From JBBSOW01 sp038259365 (GTDB taxonomy: Bacteria; Actinomycetota; Actinomycetes; Propionibacteriales; Propionibacteriaceae), in contig JBBSOW010000066.1 in the NCBI GenBank assembly GCA_038259365.1, positions 1 through 16,542 of the forward strand: 16,542 bases of DNA. The letters run 5' to 3'. Below are positions 6,685 to 13,829 of this stretch, in pieces. The translations under genes were made by a program, and so were the position numbers. The notes under the pieces are model-generated. The model was not told where the DNA came from. It searched no databases and was given only the letters and a program-made list of their open reading frames with translations. The stretch's first letter is position 1. Every line of letters begins with the position of its first letter.

Positions 6685-8118
6685 TCAGCCCGCCCACGTA
6701 ATGCTGAAAACGACGCCGATCGCCAGCACCACTGCGGCCACGACGATGTCGAGGACCACCGACACCTTGCCCAGGGTCGAGCGACGCGGTTTGTCGTCGG
6801 CAAGCTGGCGGATTCCCAGCGCGACGGCGGCCGCCGATATCCCGATCACGACGGCCCAGGTGAAGCCGGGAACCAGCTGCCAGGGCCCCAAGGCCCGGGT
6901 GAGGAGCGTGAACCCGGCGAGCCACAGCGCCGCTCCCAGGATCGGCTTGCGCTCGGATGCGCGCCAGAACTGGATCAGCCAGCCCATCGCAAACAGGACG
7001 AAGATCCCCAGCAGGACCAGTCCGGTGAGCGGCAGCTGCGGGGTGGACGCAGAAGCACCGGTGAGCAGGCCGAAGCCCAGCCCGTCGACGCTTTGATCGG
7101 TATTGCCCATCACCAGGACGGCCCTGCCCGCCGCGCGGTCGATGGCCAGCATGGTCTTGAAGGCACCCGTGCCGCCGTTGTGCCAGGTGATCTGGCGCCC
7201 CTCGATCTCGGTGATGTGCCAGAACAACCCGATCTCGGACTCCCCGGCCGGTTCGCGGGGGCTCATCGCCAGATCGGCGGCCGGGTCCGGTTCGAGCATG
7301 GCCTGGGCGTAAGTGGCGATGTCCTCGGCGGACGTCATCGTCCCCGAGCCCGCCGGGATCATGGCGTTGCAGCAGCTATGCGAGGCGAGCCGTCCGTTCG
7401 CCTTATAACCGTCCGGCATCGGGGGAACCTCGGCCGGCGTCGCGGCGAACACGGTATGGCTCATGCCGTTGGGCCGGAGAACCTGCGCGCCGATGAGACC
7501 GGTCCACGTCGTGTCCTCGGCGCGGGCAAGGGCGAGCCCGGTCAAGGTGGCGCCGAAGTTCGAGTAGTCGTAGTCGGCGGGCTCGGCCACGTCGGCGTTC
7601 TTGGTGTCGTCGAGGATCTGCTCCTGCGAGATCCCCGCCACGTTGCTGGCGTCGAACTGCCACTGGGCCAGCATGTTCACCAGTTGAGCTGGCGTCATCG
7701 ACGGCAGGCCCGAGCGATGGGCCGCGAGATCGCCCAGCGTGACACCGCCGGCCGGAAAGCCCTTGAGCTCGGGTAGGTGCTGATCCAGACGATCCTCCAG
7801 GCTGACGGTCTTGTCCTCGACGGCCTGGGCCAGCGCGAGCCCGGTGAACGTCTTGGTGATGGAGCCCAGCTCGTAGACCGTCTGGGGCTGGGGTGCCTCC
7901 GTCGAACCGGGGGCTAGCGATCCCACGCCCGCGTAACTCACCGCATCCCGGGTAATCTCGGCCACCGAGAGCGACTGGAATCCGCGCCCGGTGCCCGCCG
8001 CCTCGCGGACCCGCCCGGCCAGCACGGGATCGCCCGAGGTGGTCTCGTCCAACGCCGAGCCGCTGGGCGCGACGAGGAGGGCGACGGCCGTCGCGAGCAC
8101 GAAGGCGATCAGGGCCAC
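6685..8118 (-). CDS. Beta-lactamase-fold serine hydrolase with C-terminal membrane domain
   Basis: This 477-residue protein has the class C beta-lactamase/DD-peptidase fold: SxxK is S86-I-T-K89 in ELGSITKTFTG, YxN is Y185-S-N187, and the third box is HNGG at 313-316. Such enzymes are serine carboxypeptidases, esterases or D-aminopeptidases more often than true beta-lactamases. A hydrophobic N-terminal segment (1-17) should export the catalytic domain (about 35-355). Four membrane helices follow (about 363-383, 392-410, 418-437, 452-474), so the enzyme is anchored to the outer face of the membrane. The GTG at 8118 is the only usable start before an in-frame stop; its ribosome site is weak. It begins 28 bases after the ArsR-like gene, implying one operon controlled by that regulator. 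The substrate is unknown; cell-wall peptides are a reasonable guess. Confidence 0.9.
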   Translation of the reverse strand: MALIAFVLATAVALLVAPSGSALDETTSGDPVLAGRVREAAGTGRGFQSLSVAEITRDAVSYAGVGSLAPGSTEAPQPQTVYELGSITKTFTGLALAQAVEDKTVSLEDRLDQHLPELKGFPAGGVTLGDLAAHRSGLPSMTPAQLVNMLAQWQFDASNVAGISQEQILDDTKNADVAEPADYDYSNFGATLTGLALARAEDTTWTGLIGAQVLRPNGMSHTVFAATPAEVPPMPDGYKANGRLASHSCCNAMIPAGSGTMTSAEDIATYAQAMLEPDPAADLAMSPREPAGESEIGLFWHITEIEGRQITWHNGGTGAFKTMLAIDRAAGRAVLVMGNTDQSVDGLGFGLLTGASASTPQLPLTGLVLLGIFVLFAMGWLIQFWRASERKPILGAALWLAGFTLLTRALGPWQLVPGFTWAVVIGISAAAVALGIRQLADDKPRRSTLGKVSVVLDIVVAAVVLAIGVVFSITWAG

Positions 8119-8146
8119 GAGGGAGTCTTTCGCGCGGCCCGGTTCC

Positions 8147-8689
8147 TCATGGCGTCTCCGTGGCGGTGACGATCACGAGCAGCGGCACCAGCCGGCTCGG
8201 GGGCACCTCGTAGTGCCCGCGCGAGGGGCTGCGCAACCAGCCACCCGCCAGCAGCGCCTTCAGGTGATGGTGCAGCTGGCCGGTGGTGCCGAGGCCACCG
8301 TCGGCGACGAGGTCGGCGGTCGCGGTCATGCCCGCCGCGATGAGCTGCAGGATCCGCAGCCGGATCGGGCTGCCGAGGGCGTCGAGGGCCGGGGCCGCCG
8401 CACCCCAGTCGCGGTCCATGATCGCCTTGCCGCTGCGGGCGTACTGCCAGCGCACCGGTCCGGCGATCGGGCCGTCGGCCTCGGTGAACCCGGTGAACAG
8501 GACCGCCGCGGGGGAGTCCGGCGCCATCTCCCGCAGCCCGTCCAGCGCCCAGGACTCCTCGGCGGCGTCGGGCTGTCCCTTTTTCGGTGGCTTGGGCGGC
8601 GCCGAGCTCGCGGCGAGTTGTCGGCGGATGTCGGCGACGGAGGCCTCCAGTAGCTCCAGCCGCTGCATCAGATCGGATGTTTGCTCCAT
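8147..8689 (-). CDS. ArsR-like winged-helix transcriptional regulator
   Basis: This 180-residue protein has a C-terminal winged helix (about 98-175): ALDALGSPIRLRILQLIAAG, then a recognition region GTTGQLHHHLKALLAGGWL and a wing SRGHYEVPP, all characteristic of ArsR-type regulators. No metal-binding cysteines are present, so it is not a classic metal sensor. Residues 1-27 look like a short coiled coil, joined by a Pro/Lys linker to a middle domain (about 45-95) that I do not recognise and that could sense a ligand. It is the first gene before the membrane serine hydrolase and probably controls it. The 28 bases before its ATG are filled by a nested inverted repeat, which suggests autoregulation. 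Confidence 0.88.
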   Translation of the reverse strand: MEQTSDLMQRLELLEASVADIRRQLAASSAPPKPPKKGQPDAAEESWALDGLREMAPDSPAAVLFTGFTEADGPIAGPVRWQYARSGKAIMDRDWGAAAPALDALGSPIRLRILQLIAAGMTATADLVADGGLGTTGQLHHHLKALLAGGWLRSPSRGHYEVPPSRLVPLLVIVTATETP

Positions 8690-8717
8690 AACTCCAACTA
8701 TACATAGTTCTGGAGTT
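8690..8717 (-). promoter_or_regulatory. Nested inverted repeat with -10 element before the ArsR-like gene
   Basis: The whole gap between the phosphoesterase stop and the ArsR ATG is symmetric: AACTCCA (8690-8696) pairs with TGGAGTT (8711-8717), and inside it AACTAT (8696-8701) pairs with ATAGTT (8704-8709). On the minus strand TATAGT (8702-8697) is a good -10 box ending 7 bases before the ATG, so the mRNA may be leaderless. A good -35 is not seen. A regulator bound here would block polymerase. Confidence 0.6.
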
Positions 8718-9479
8718 TCAGGAAGTGGGGCGGCCGTCCCGGGGCCCGAACGCCTGCAGAGCGTCGGCGTCGCTATGGGCGGAGCGGACGTAGGCGTCGG
8801 CCCACTCGCGCGCAGTCGGGTAGCCGGACTCGGCGACGATGCGCTCGACCGCGGCGTCGACGTCGATCGTAGTGTGGCGCAACGAGACGTTCCCCTCGCG
8901 CAGCAGGGCCCACGCCCCGCCGGCTCGCCCGTAGGGCATCCCGATGCTGCCCGGGTTGATCACCCACCGCCGATCCACCAGGCGAACGAACGGCATGTGG
9001 GTGTGCCCGCCCACGACCGTCTGGACCTCAGCGGGCAGGTCGGCGAACGCCTCGGCCCAGCGGGACAGGCGGGTGTCGACGAGGACGACCTCCTCGTCCT
9101 CGCGTGGGCTGCCGTGGCAGAACAGCACCGGGCCGAACCCGTCGATGTCGACGGTCACCGGGTGGGGCAAGCCGGCCAGGAGCGCGACGTGGTCTGTCGA
9201 TAGCTGAGCGGCGGCCCACGGTGTGATCTCGTCGGGCACCTCGATCGCCTCGCCCCGGGCCAGCGCGGCCAGTTCACGGTCGGCGTTCCCGCGCACGAGC
9301 ACCGCGCGCTCACCGAGCGCCAGCAGCCGATCCAGCACCTCGACGGGCTGCGGGCCGGCCGCGTGATCGCCGGTGACGACGACGAGGTCGGCGCAAGCGA
9401 CGTCGGGTTCGTCGAGCACGGCCTCCAGAACCGGCAGGACGCCATGAATGTCGGACAACACGGCAACACTGGTCACCAC
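8718..9479 (-). CDS. Calcineurin-like metallophosphoesterase (YfcE/MJ0936-like)
   Basis: This 253-residue protein carries the full set of metal-binding motifs in order: D10 and H12 (LSDIHG), D38 (TGDHAAGP), N65 (RGNAD), H122 (FCHGSP), and H159/H161 (GGHTHMP), then NPGSIG. It should bind two divalent metals and hydrolyse phosphodiesters or phosphomonoesters in the cytoplasm; the specific substrate cannot be read. The common GNHE box is GNAD here, as in the YfcE-type group. Start is GTG at 9479, with a second GTG immediately after; no clear ribosome site is visible. The stop abuts the inverted repeat that precedes the ArsR-like gene. Its co-direction with that gene does not prove co-transcription. 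Confidence 0.92.
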   Translation of the reverse strand: MVTSVAVLSDIHGVLPVLEAVLDEPDVACADLVVVTGDHAAGPQPVEVLDRLLALGERAVLVRGNADRELAALARGEAIEVPDEITPWAAAQLSTDHVALLAGLPHPVTVDIDGFGPVLFCHGSPREDEEVVLVDTRLSRWAEAFADLPAEVQTVVGGHTHMPFVRLVDRRWVINPGSIGMPYGRAGGAWALLREGNVSLRHTTIDVDAAVERIVAESGYPTAREWADAYVRSAHSDADALQAFGPRDGRPTS

Positions 9480-9593
9480 GGGACAAACGTCTCACACGTG
9501 GGCGCCTCTACTCGGTGTCGGGTTGGGCCGGCCCAGCGCCGACGGCAGCGCTTCTCGTGCGCGGCCGCAGATTCCAGACGCTTGCGCGATGAA

Positions 9594-9611
9594 ACGTTCC
9601 CGCGGGAACGT
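9594..9611. terminator. 18-base perfect palindrome downstream of vapC
   Basis: ACGTTCCCGCGGGAACGT is perfectly symmetric, in the 170-base gap between the vapC stop and the phosphoesterase start. As RNA from the vapBC side it can fold into a 7-base stem with loop CGCG, followed by TTTC, which would be a minimal intrinsic terminator. It could equally be an operator for the phosphoesterase gene. Confidence 0.4.
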
Positions 9612-9649
9612 CGGTCGTCCGATCAGCTATCGGGACATCCTGGGCGGCC

Positions 9650-10045
9650 CTACCACGTGAGGAACCGCTGGGTCGGCAGATCGAGTATGGCGGAATCGAC
9701 GGTCACGAGGATGGCGTCCTCGATGGTGGCCTGGGCCACGAGCAACCGGTCGAAGGGGTCTCGGTGCTCCCACGCCAGCTCGCCCGCCAGCAGTCCGTGC
9801 TCCAGCGAGATGGGCACGCTCGTGGCGCCGATGGAGGCCAGTCGACGGGGGAACGTGGCAACGAGCCCAGGGGCGTTGAGCTTGCCGGTGCGAATCTTGG
9901 TAGCGATCTCGAGACCGGTGGCGGCGGACACCAACAACGCGTTGGCGGGGTCGGCCAACCGCTCGCGGACGTCGGTGGCGATGCGTTCGGGGTTGGAAAG
10001 CAGCCACAGGACGACGTGGGTGTCGACCAGGTATTTCACTCCCAC
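9650..10045 (-). CDS. vapC: VapC-type PIN-domain ribonuclease toxin
   Basis: This 131-residue protein is a PIN-domain endoribonuclease, the toxin of a type II toxin-antitoxin pair. The acidic Mg2+ site is D8 (YLVDTHVVLWLL), E46 (GLEIATK), D99 with D96 (RDPFDRLLVAQA) and D117 (VTVDSAI). VapC toxins cut tRNA or rRNA; the target is not deducible. The GTG at 10045 overlaps vapB by 10 bases. A better start may be the GTG at 10039 (MKYLVDTH..., 129 residues), which forms a GTGA overlap with the vapB stop and has AGG 7 bases upstream. Translation is coupled to the antitoxin in either case. Confidence 0.93.
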   Translation of the reverse strand: MGVKYLVDTHVVLWLLSNPERIATDVRERLADPANALLVSAATGLEIATKIRTGKLNAPGLVATFPRRLASIGATSVPISLEHGLLAGELAWEHRDPFDRLLVAQATIEDAILVTVDSAILDLPTQRFLTW

Positions 10046-10257
10046 ACCTGCAGATCCGCTTCGTCCAGTGGGGCGTCGAAGTCGTCGGGAATGTCCATGG
10101 CGAGCCCGCCGAACTTCCGCGAGGGGGAAGCGTCGACCGGCACCAGCCTCGCGACCGGGGTGCCCGCCCTGGCGATGACAACCTCTTCCCCCGTGGCGGC
10201 CCGCGCCAGAAGATTGCTGAGCCGGGTCTTGGCCTCTTGGACGTTGACGGTGACCAT
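10036..10257 (-). CDS. vapB: Phd/YefM-family antitoxin of the vapBC pair
   Basis: This 73-residue protein has the Phd/YefM fold: MVTVNVQEAKTRLSNLLARA (1-20) and the GEEVVIARAGTPVARLVPV strand region form the DNA-binding and dimerising half, and the acidic tail (DIPDDFDAPLDEADLQVWE) is the part that normally wraps the toxin and blocks its active site. It is the first gene of the pair, overlapping vapC. Members usually repress their own promoter together with the toxin; a palindrome lies over the predicted promoter just upstream. There is no room for a leader, so the ATG at 10257 is probably also the transcription start. Confidence 0.93.
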   Translation of the reverse strand: MVTVNVQEAKTRLSNLLARAATGEEVVIARAGTPVARLVPVDASPSRKFGGLAMDIPDDFDAPLDEADLQVWE

Positions 10258-10263
10258 GGGTCT

Positions 10264-10292
10264 AGTCTAGTTGACCAGACCAGGCTGGTCTA
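10264..10292 (-). promoter_or_regulatory. vapBC promoter with overlapping palindromic operator
   Basis: On the minus strand, -35-like TAGACC (10292-10287) and -10-like TAGACT (10269-10264) are separated by exactly 17 bases. The -10 ends 6 bases before the vapB ATG, predicting a leaderless mRNA. A perfect palindrome AGACCAG-G-CTGGTCT (10277-10291) covers the -35 and spacer, as expected for autorepression. The block also overlaps the stop codon of the methyltransferase gene. Confidence 0.6.
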
Positions 10293-11105
10293 CCTGTTCG
10301 ACGCTGGCGTAGAGAGACGCGCGACGGCCAGCTGGGTGAGGTAACGCTGGGTGATGCGGCCGCCGTGCTGGTCGTCGATCAGTCGGGCGAGACAGTTCAG
10401 CAGCCCGGTGCGCGCTTCCTCGGACAGGTCCCGGTGGCCGGAGTAGGTGGATACGAGGTCGAGGTAGTCGGCGGTGCGGTAGGTGTGCTCCCACTCGTAA
10501 CGCCGGAACTGGACCCGGTCGAATCGTCCCGTCCGATCGAGTTCGTCCGAGTCGTGCGGCACGTCGCGGGCCTCGGGAAGAGCCACCTGGTCGGTCGTGG
10601 TGGGCGGATTGAACCGAACGTAGCACCGCTGGGCGTCGGTGAAGAAGGATCGCGTTCCGCCGTCGACGTGCTGGGTGGAGACGATGGCGAGGGATCCCCC
10701 GGCGCGGAGGGCTTCGGCCGTCTTGGCGACCCGGACGTCGGGGTCGAGCCAGTGGAAGGAGGTCGCCGCCAGCACGAGATCGAACCCATCCTCGGGCAGC
10801 GGCCAGTCCTCGAACGCCGCGACGACGACGTCGGTGTGCGGGAACTCGGCGAGGTTGCGGGCGGCGAGCGCGGCCAGGCTCTCGCTGAGCTCGACGGCCG
10901 TGATGGCGCACCCAGCTTGGGCGAGGGGGACGGTGGCCTGGCCGGTTCCGCAGCCGATCTCCAGGACCCTGGTGTTCGCATCGCTACCGACGAGTGTTCG
11001 CAGATCGTCGAACATCGCCTGCGGGTACCGGGGACGGCACCGATCATAGAGTCCGGCGTCCTCCCCGAACGTCATCCGCAGTCGGTGGGAATTGGGGTTG
11101 GTCAC
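10290..11105 (-). CDS. Class I SAM-dependent methyltransferase
   Basis: This 271-residue protein has the Rossmann-type methyltransferase fold. Motif I is VLEIGCGTGQAT (47-58), the acidic end of strand 2 is E72 in ITAVELSES, and FDLVLAATSFHWLDPD (108-123) is the motif IV region typical of the family that includes trans-aconitate- and UbiE-like enzymes. The N-terminal FGEDAGLYDRCRPRYP is also typical for this group. The methyl acceptor is unknown. The start is GTG at 11105 with AGGGTGG 4 bases upstream; the ATG 10 codons later is an alternative. It is transcribed divergently from the zinc-ribbon membrane protein gene, and its stop lies inside the vapBC promoter. Confidence 0.88.
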   Translation of the reverse strand: MTNPNSHRLRMTFGEDAGLYDRCRPRYPQAMFDDLRTLVGSDANTRVLEIGCGTGQATVPLAQAGCAITAVELSESLAALAARNLAEFPHTDVVVAAFEDWPLPEDGFDLVLAATSFHWLDPDVRVAKTAEALRAGGSLAIVSTQHVDGGTRSFFTDAQRCYVRFNPPTTTDQVALPEARDVPHDSDELDRTGRFDRVQFRRYEWEHTYRTADYLDLVSTYSGHRDLSEEARTGLLNCLARLIDDQHGGRITQRYLTQLAVARLSTPASNR

Positions 11106-11411
11106 CGGACCACCCTACGGACAGGCTTCACCCGTCTCGTCTACCCGGCCGGAAGGTTTTTCCAATCCCACCCATCGCGGGAGCAGAGTGGGCAACCCCG
11201 CCGGGCGTCCTTCCCCCGATCAGGACCCGCGCCGAACTCATCCGCTGGAGCGCGTCCGTCGCCACGGCCGCTCGTCACTCATGGCCTGACACAGGGCCGG
11301 ATCAATACCGCTTGACTACTGACAACCCCACCGGCAAGTGGGACAATAATCAACAAGTAAAATGACGTGGAACGGCTGTACAGTGCGGAGTTCTCACCCC
11401 GAATGGATTAG
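11106..11411. other. 306-base divergent intergenic region
   Basis: No gene is seen here; the short open frames lack recognisable content. The right-hand part (11311-11365) is distinctly AT-richer than the rest of the window and contains the promoter for the plus-strand genes. A weak minus-strand pair TTGGAA/TAGACG near 11135-11165 could serve the methyltransferase but is not convincing. Confidence 0.5.
11319..11347 (+). promoter_or_regulatory. Sigma-70-type promoter for the plus-strand pair
   Basis: CTGACA (11319-11324) and GACAAT (11342-11347) are separated by 17 bases, a good match in sequence and spacing to a housekeeping promoter. Transcription would start near 11354, leaving about 58 bases of leader before the GTG at 11412. 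Confidence 0.5.
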
Positions 11412-13772
11412 GTGAATACAGTGCAGAACGTATGCGCCGAATGCGGTGCTCGCAACGAGGTCGATGTTGAGTTCTGCTTGTTTTGCCACGCGTTCCTGGC
11501 GTGGGATGAGGAGCCCGATAAGTCCAGTTCGAGGACGCCCTCTTTCCCGGTCGACCTGCCTGCGCCGTCCGAGTCAGTCTTCCGAGCCCAGGCCGTGTCG
11601 CCGGGCGGCGCGGTCACCAACGCCACACAGACGGTGGCGAGGCCAACATCGGCTGAGCCTGCCCCGGATCCTGACTCGACGACTGTCGTCGATACGACCG
11701 CCGGTCTGTTCAACGTCGAGGCCGATCAGCCTTCGGTGGAGCTAGCCGCAACCGGAGAGCCGGCCTTGGTCACCCTGCGGGTAGCGAACACCTCGAGCAT
11801 CGTCGATGGATACGCGGTGGAGGCCACCAACGCTCCGGCCTGGCTCGCGTTGGATAGCGAACCGGTCCAGTTGCTGCCCGGCACCGAGGAAGCGGTACCG
11901 CTTCGCCTGCGGGTCGTCTCCGATATGTTGGTGCCCGCCCACAAGGGCCGACTCACCCTTCGCGTCGAATCGCTCAGTCAGGCGCCGGCGCACTCGTATC
12001 TCCTGGTGGAATTCGTGGTGCCGCCTATCGACGTCCCCGTACGGGTGCACGCTGAGCCACGCATGCTTCGGGCCCGCGATCGAGCTAGCGCCGAGTGCGA
12101 CCTCGTGCTCGACAACTCCTCCAGCAATCAGGCCGTACGCCTGAGCTTTGCGGGATCGGACCCCGAACTGGTAGTGGGTTTCGCTTTCGATCCACCAGAG
12201 ATCGGTATCGCGCCGGGCGCCACCGAATCGGTCCGCGTCACCGTGACGGCACCCGCTCCCGAGCCCGGTCAGGAGGTTTCGCGCTCGTTGACCCTCAAGG
12301 CCGTCGACGGGGGCCGAAGCGTCGACGCCTACATCACCCTCCATCAGTCCACCACTCGGGAGGTCGAGGACCCCCCGGTCGGGTTGGAGGTCCACCCCAG
12401 CCTCGTGCGCGTGGAGGACGGGGCCCCCGCGATGGTCCGAGTCGTGGCCGACAACAGGGGCGGAGCGAAGTGGGCGCACCTGAAGTTCAGGGCCACCGAC
12501 CCCGAACAGGTCGTCGACGTCATGTGGATACCGTCGCGGGTCGACGTCCCACCGGGGAAGACCGCCCAGGTCGAGGCGAGACTGGAAGCACCACCGCCGG
12601 CGGCGGGTGCGGAGGTGAGCCGCACTGTGACCGTGGAAGCGTCAGACGATCGTCGCGTCTCGACCGCGATCGTGACCCTCGTCCAGGTGACGAGCGCGTC
12701 GCCGTTGTCGACTCTGGAGTTGCGGGCCGAGCCCAGCATCGTCCGTGTACACGACGCGGAGTCCGCCGTCGTGCGGATCGTGGTGGATAACCAGCATGGG
12801 CGATCCGCGGCTCGGGTGTTTTTGAGGGGCACCGACCCCGAGCAAGCCCTCGGTTTCGCCTTCTCCGCCTCCTCGGTCGAGGTGCCCCCCGGTCAAGCGC
12901 GACCGGTTGCGCTCAGACTCGACGCCAGGCGCCCACCACCCGGCCAGGAGGCCATGAGACAGTTCACGATCACCGCTAGCGACGGACAGACAGACGTCGA
13001 GGCGACGGGCACGCTGGTGCAGACATCGTCCCGCGACGCCATCGAGTTGCTCTCGGTCCGGCTCGACCCCAGCGTGCTGCGCCTGGCGCCGTTTCGGCGC
13101 GGGACGCTGGCGGCGAGGGTCGACAACCGCGGCGGCGCCTACCCGGTCCGGGTCTCGATGTCGGGTGATGATCCGGAGAACATCATCGGTTTCGCGTTTG
13201 CTCCCCGGGTGCTCGATATTCCGGCCGGAAAGGTGGCAAACAGTCGGGTGACGGTGAGGATCAAGCGCGGCCCGGGCGCCTCGGAGATGACCCGCCCGAT
13301 CACGATCGTGGCGTCGGACGGCCACGCGGAAGCCCAGGCCGATGGAGAGCTCATCCAGGCCGCGGTGTCCTACCGCCCACTGGCCCGGGTGTTGTTCACC
13401 CTGCTCGGCGGACTCGCCATGATCCTCGGGGCGTTCGGTCCCTGGCTCGCGATCAGCGGCCGGACCGGCCTTGGCCTGGACGTAGACACGTTGGCCCGCT
13501 TGTTCGGGGTGAGCGTGGATCTGAGCGGCATCGAGCGGATGGTCTCAGCGGGGTTGATCGCCATCGTGTTGGGCGCCCTGACGATCTTCGGTCTCACTGG
13601 CGGGACCGGTCGGTTGACGCGGTTGGCATCGGCATTTGGTGCGCTGTTGCTCGTCGCGCTCTTCGTCGCCTTCGCCGTGGTCGGGCTCACCATCAGTCCG
13701 GGCTCGGGTGCGATCTTGACGTTCCTCGGTTGCATCGTGGGCTATGTGGGGGGCCTGCTGGTGCGACGTTGA
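11412..13772 (+). CDS. Zinc-ribbon, five Ig-like repeat, four-helix membrane protein (COG1470-like)
   Basis: I do not recognise a named function for this 786-residue protein. It starts with a zinc ribbon (C8, C11, C22, C25: CxxC-10-CxxC), followed by a Pro/Ser/Thr linker (about 35-95). Five Ig-like beta-sandwich repeats follow at about 99-206, 207-313, 322-427, 434-539 and 546-650. The last four share a signature: VDN-GG, then DPE--VGFAF-P, a V-PPG turn, G-E--R, AsDG and a final LvQ. Four hydrophobic helices close it (about 657-681, 711-729, 738-760, 766-784). With no signal peptide, the zinc ribbon and probably all repeats should face the cytoplasm. The GTG at 11421 has AGGTG at better spacing than the first GTG, so the real start may be there. 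The regulator gene follows after 57 bases. Proteins annotated as hydrolytic for this repeat type are not demonstrated hydrolases. Confidence 0.88.
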   Translation: MNTVQNVCAECGARNEVDVEFCLFCHAFLAWDEEPDKSSSRTPSFPVDLPAPSESVFRAQAVSPGGAVTNATQTVARPTSAEPAPDPDSTTVVDTTAGLFNVEADQPSVELAATGEPALVTLRVANTSSIVDGYAVEATNAPAWLALDSEPVQLLPGTEEAVPLRLRVVSDMLVPAHKGRLTLRVESLSQAPAHSYLLVEFVVPPIDVPVRVHAEPRMLRARDRASAECDLVLDNSSSNQAVRLSFAGSDPELVVGFAFDPPEIGIAPGATESVRVTVTAPAPEPGQEVSRSLTLKAVDGGRSVDAYITLHQSTTREVEDPPVGLEVHPSLVRVEDGAPAMVRVVADNRGGAKWAHLKFRATDPEQVVDVMWIPSRVDVPPGKTAQVEARLEAPPPAAGAEVSRTVTVEASDDRRVSTAIVTLVQVTSASPLSTLELRAEPSIVRVHDAESAVVRIVVDNQHGRSAARVFLRGTDPEQALGFAFSASSVEVPPGQARPVALRLDARRPPPGQEAMRQFTITASDGQTDVEATGTLVQTSSRDAIELLSVRLDPSVLRLAPFRRGTLAARVDNRGGAYPVRVSMSGDDPENIIGFAFAPRVLDIPAGKVANSRVTVRIKRGPGASEMTRPITIVASDGHAEAQADGELIQAAVSYRPLARVLFTLLGGLAMILGAFGPWLAISGRTGLGLDVDTLARLFGVSVDLSGIERMVSAGLIAIVLGALTIFGLTGGTGRLTRLASAFGALLLVALFVAFAVVGLTISPGSGAILTFLGCIVGYVGGLLVRR

Positions 13773-13829
13773 CCCGAATCACGCACGGTCCGGTGCGAGC
13801 CGGGTAGACACCCAGTAAGGGGGGCCAAG

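Noticed and set aside
10257..10292. Possible DasR-type TGGTCTAGACCA site near vapB
   Set aside because: The half-sites are in the opposite order (AGACCAG-G-CTGGTCT), and the genes have no link to amino-sugar metabolism.
13784..13800. Small hairpin CGCAC-loop-GTGCG between the membrane protein and regulator genes
   Set aside because: A 5-base stem without a T tract is too weak to call a terminator; the genes are more likely co-transcribed.
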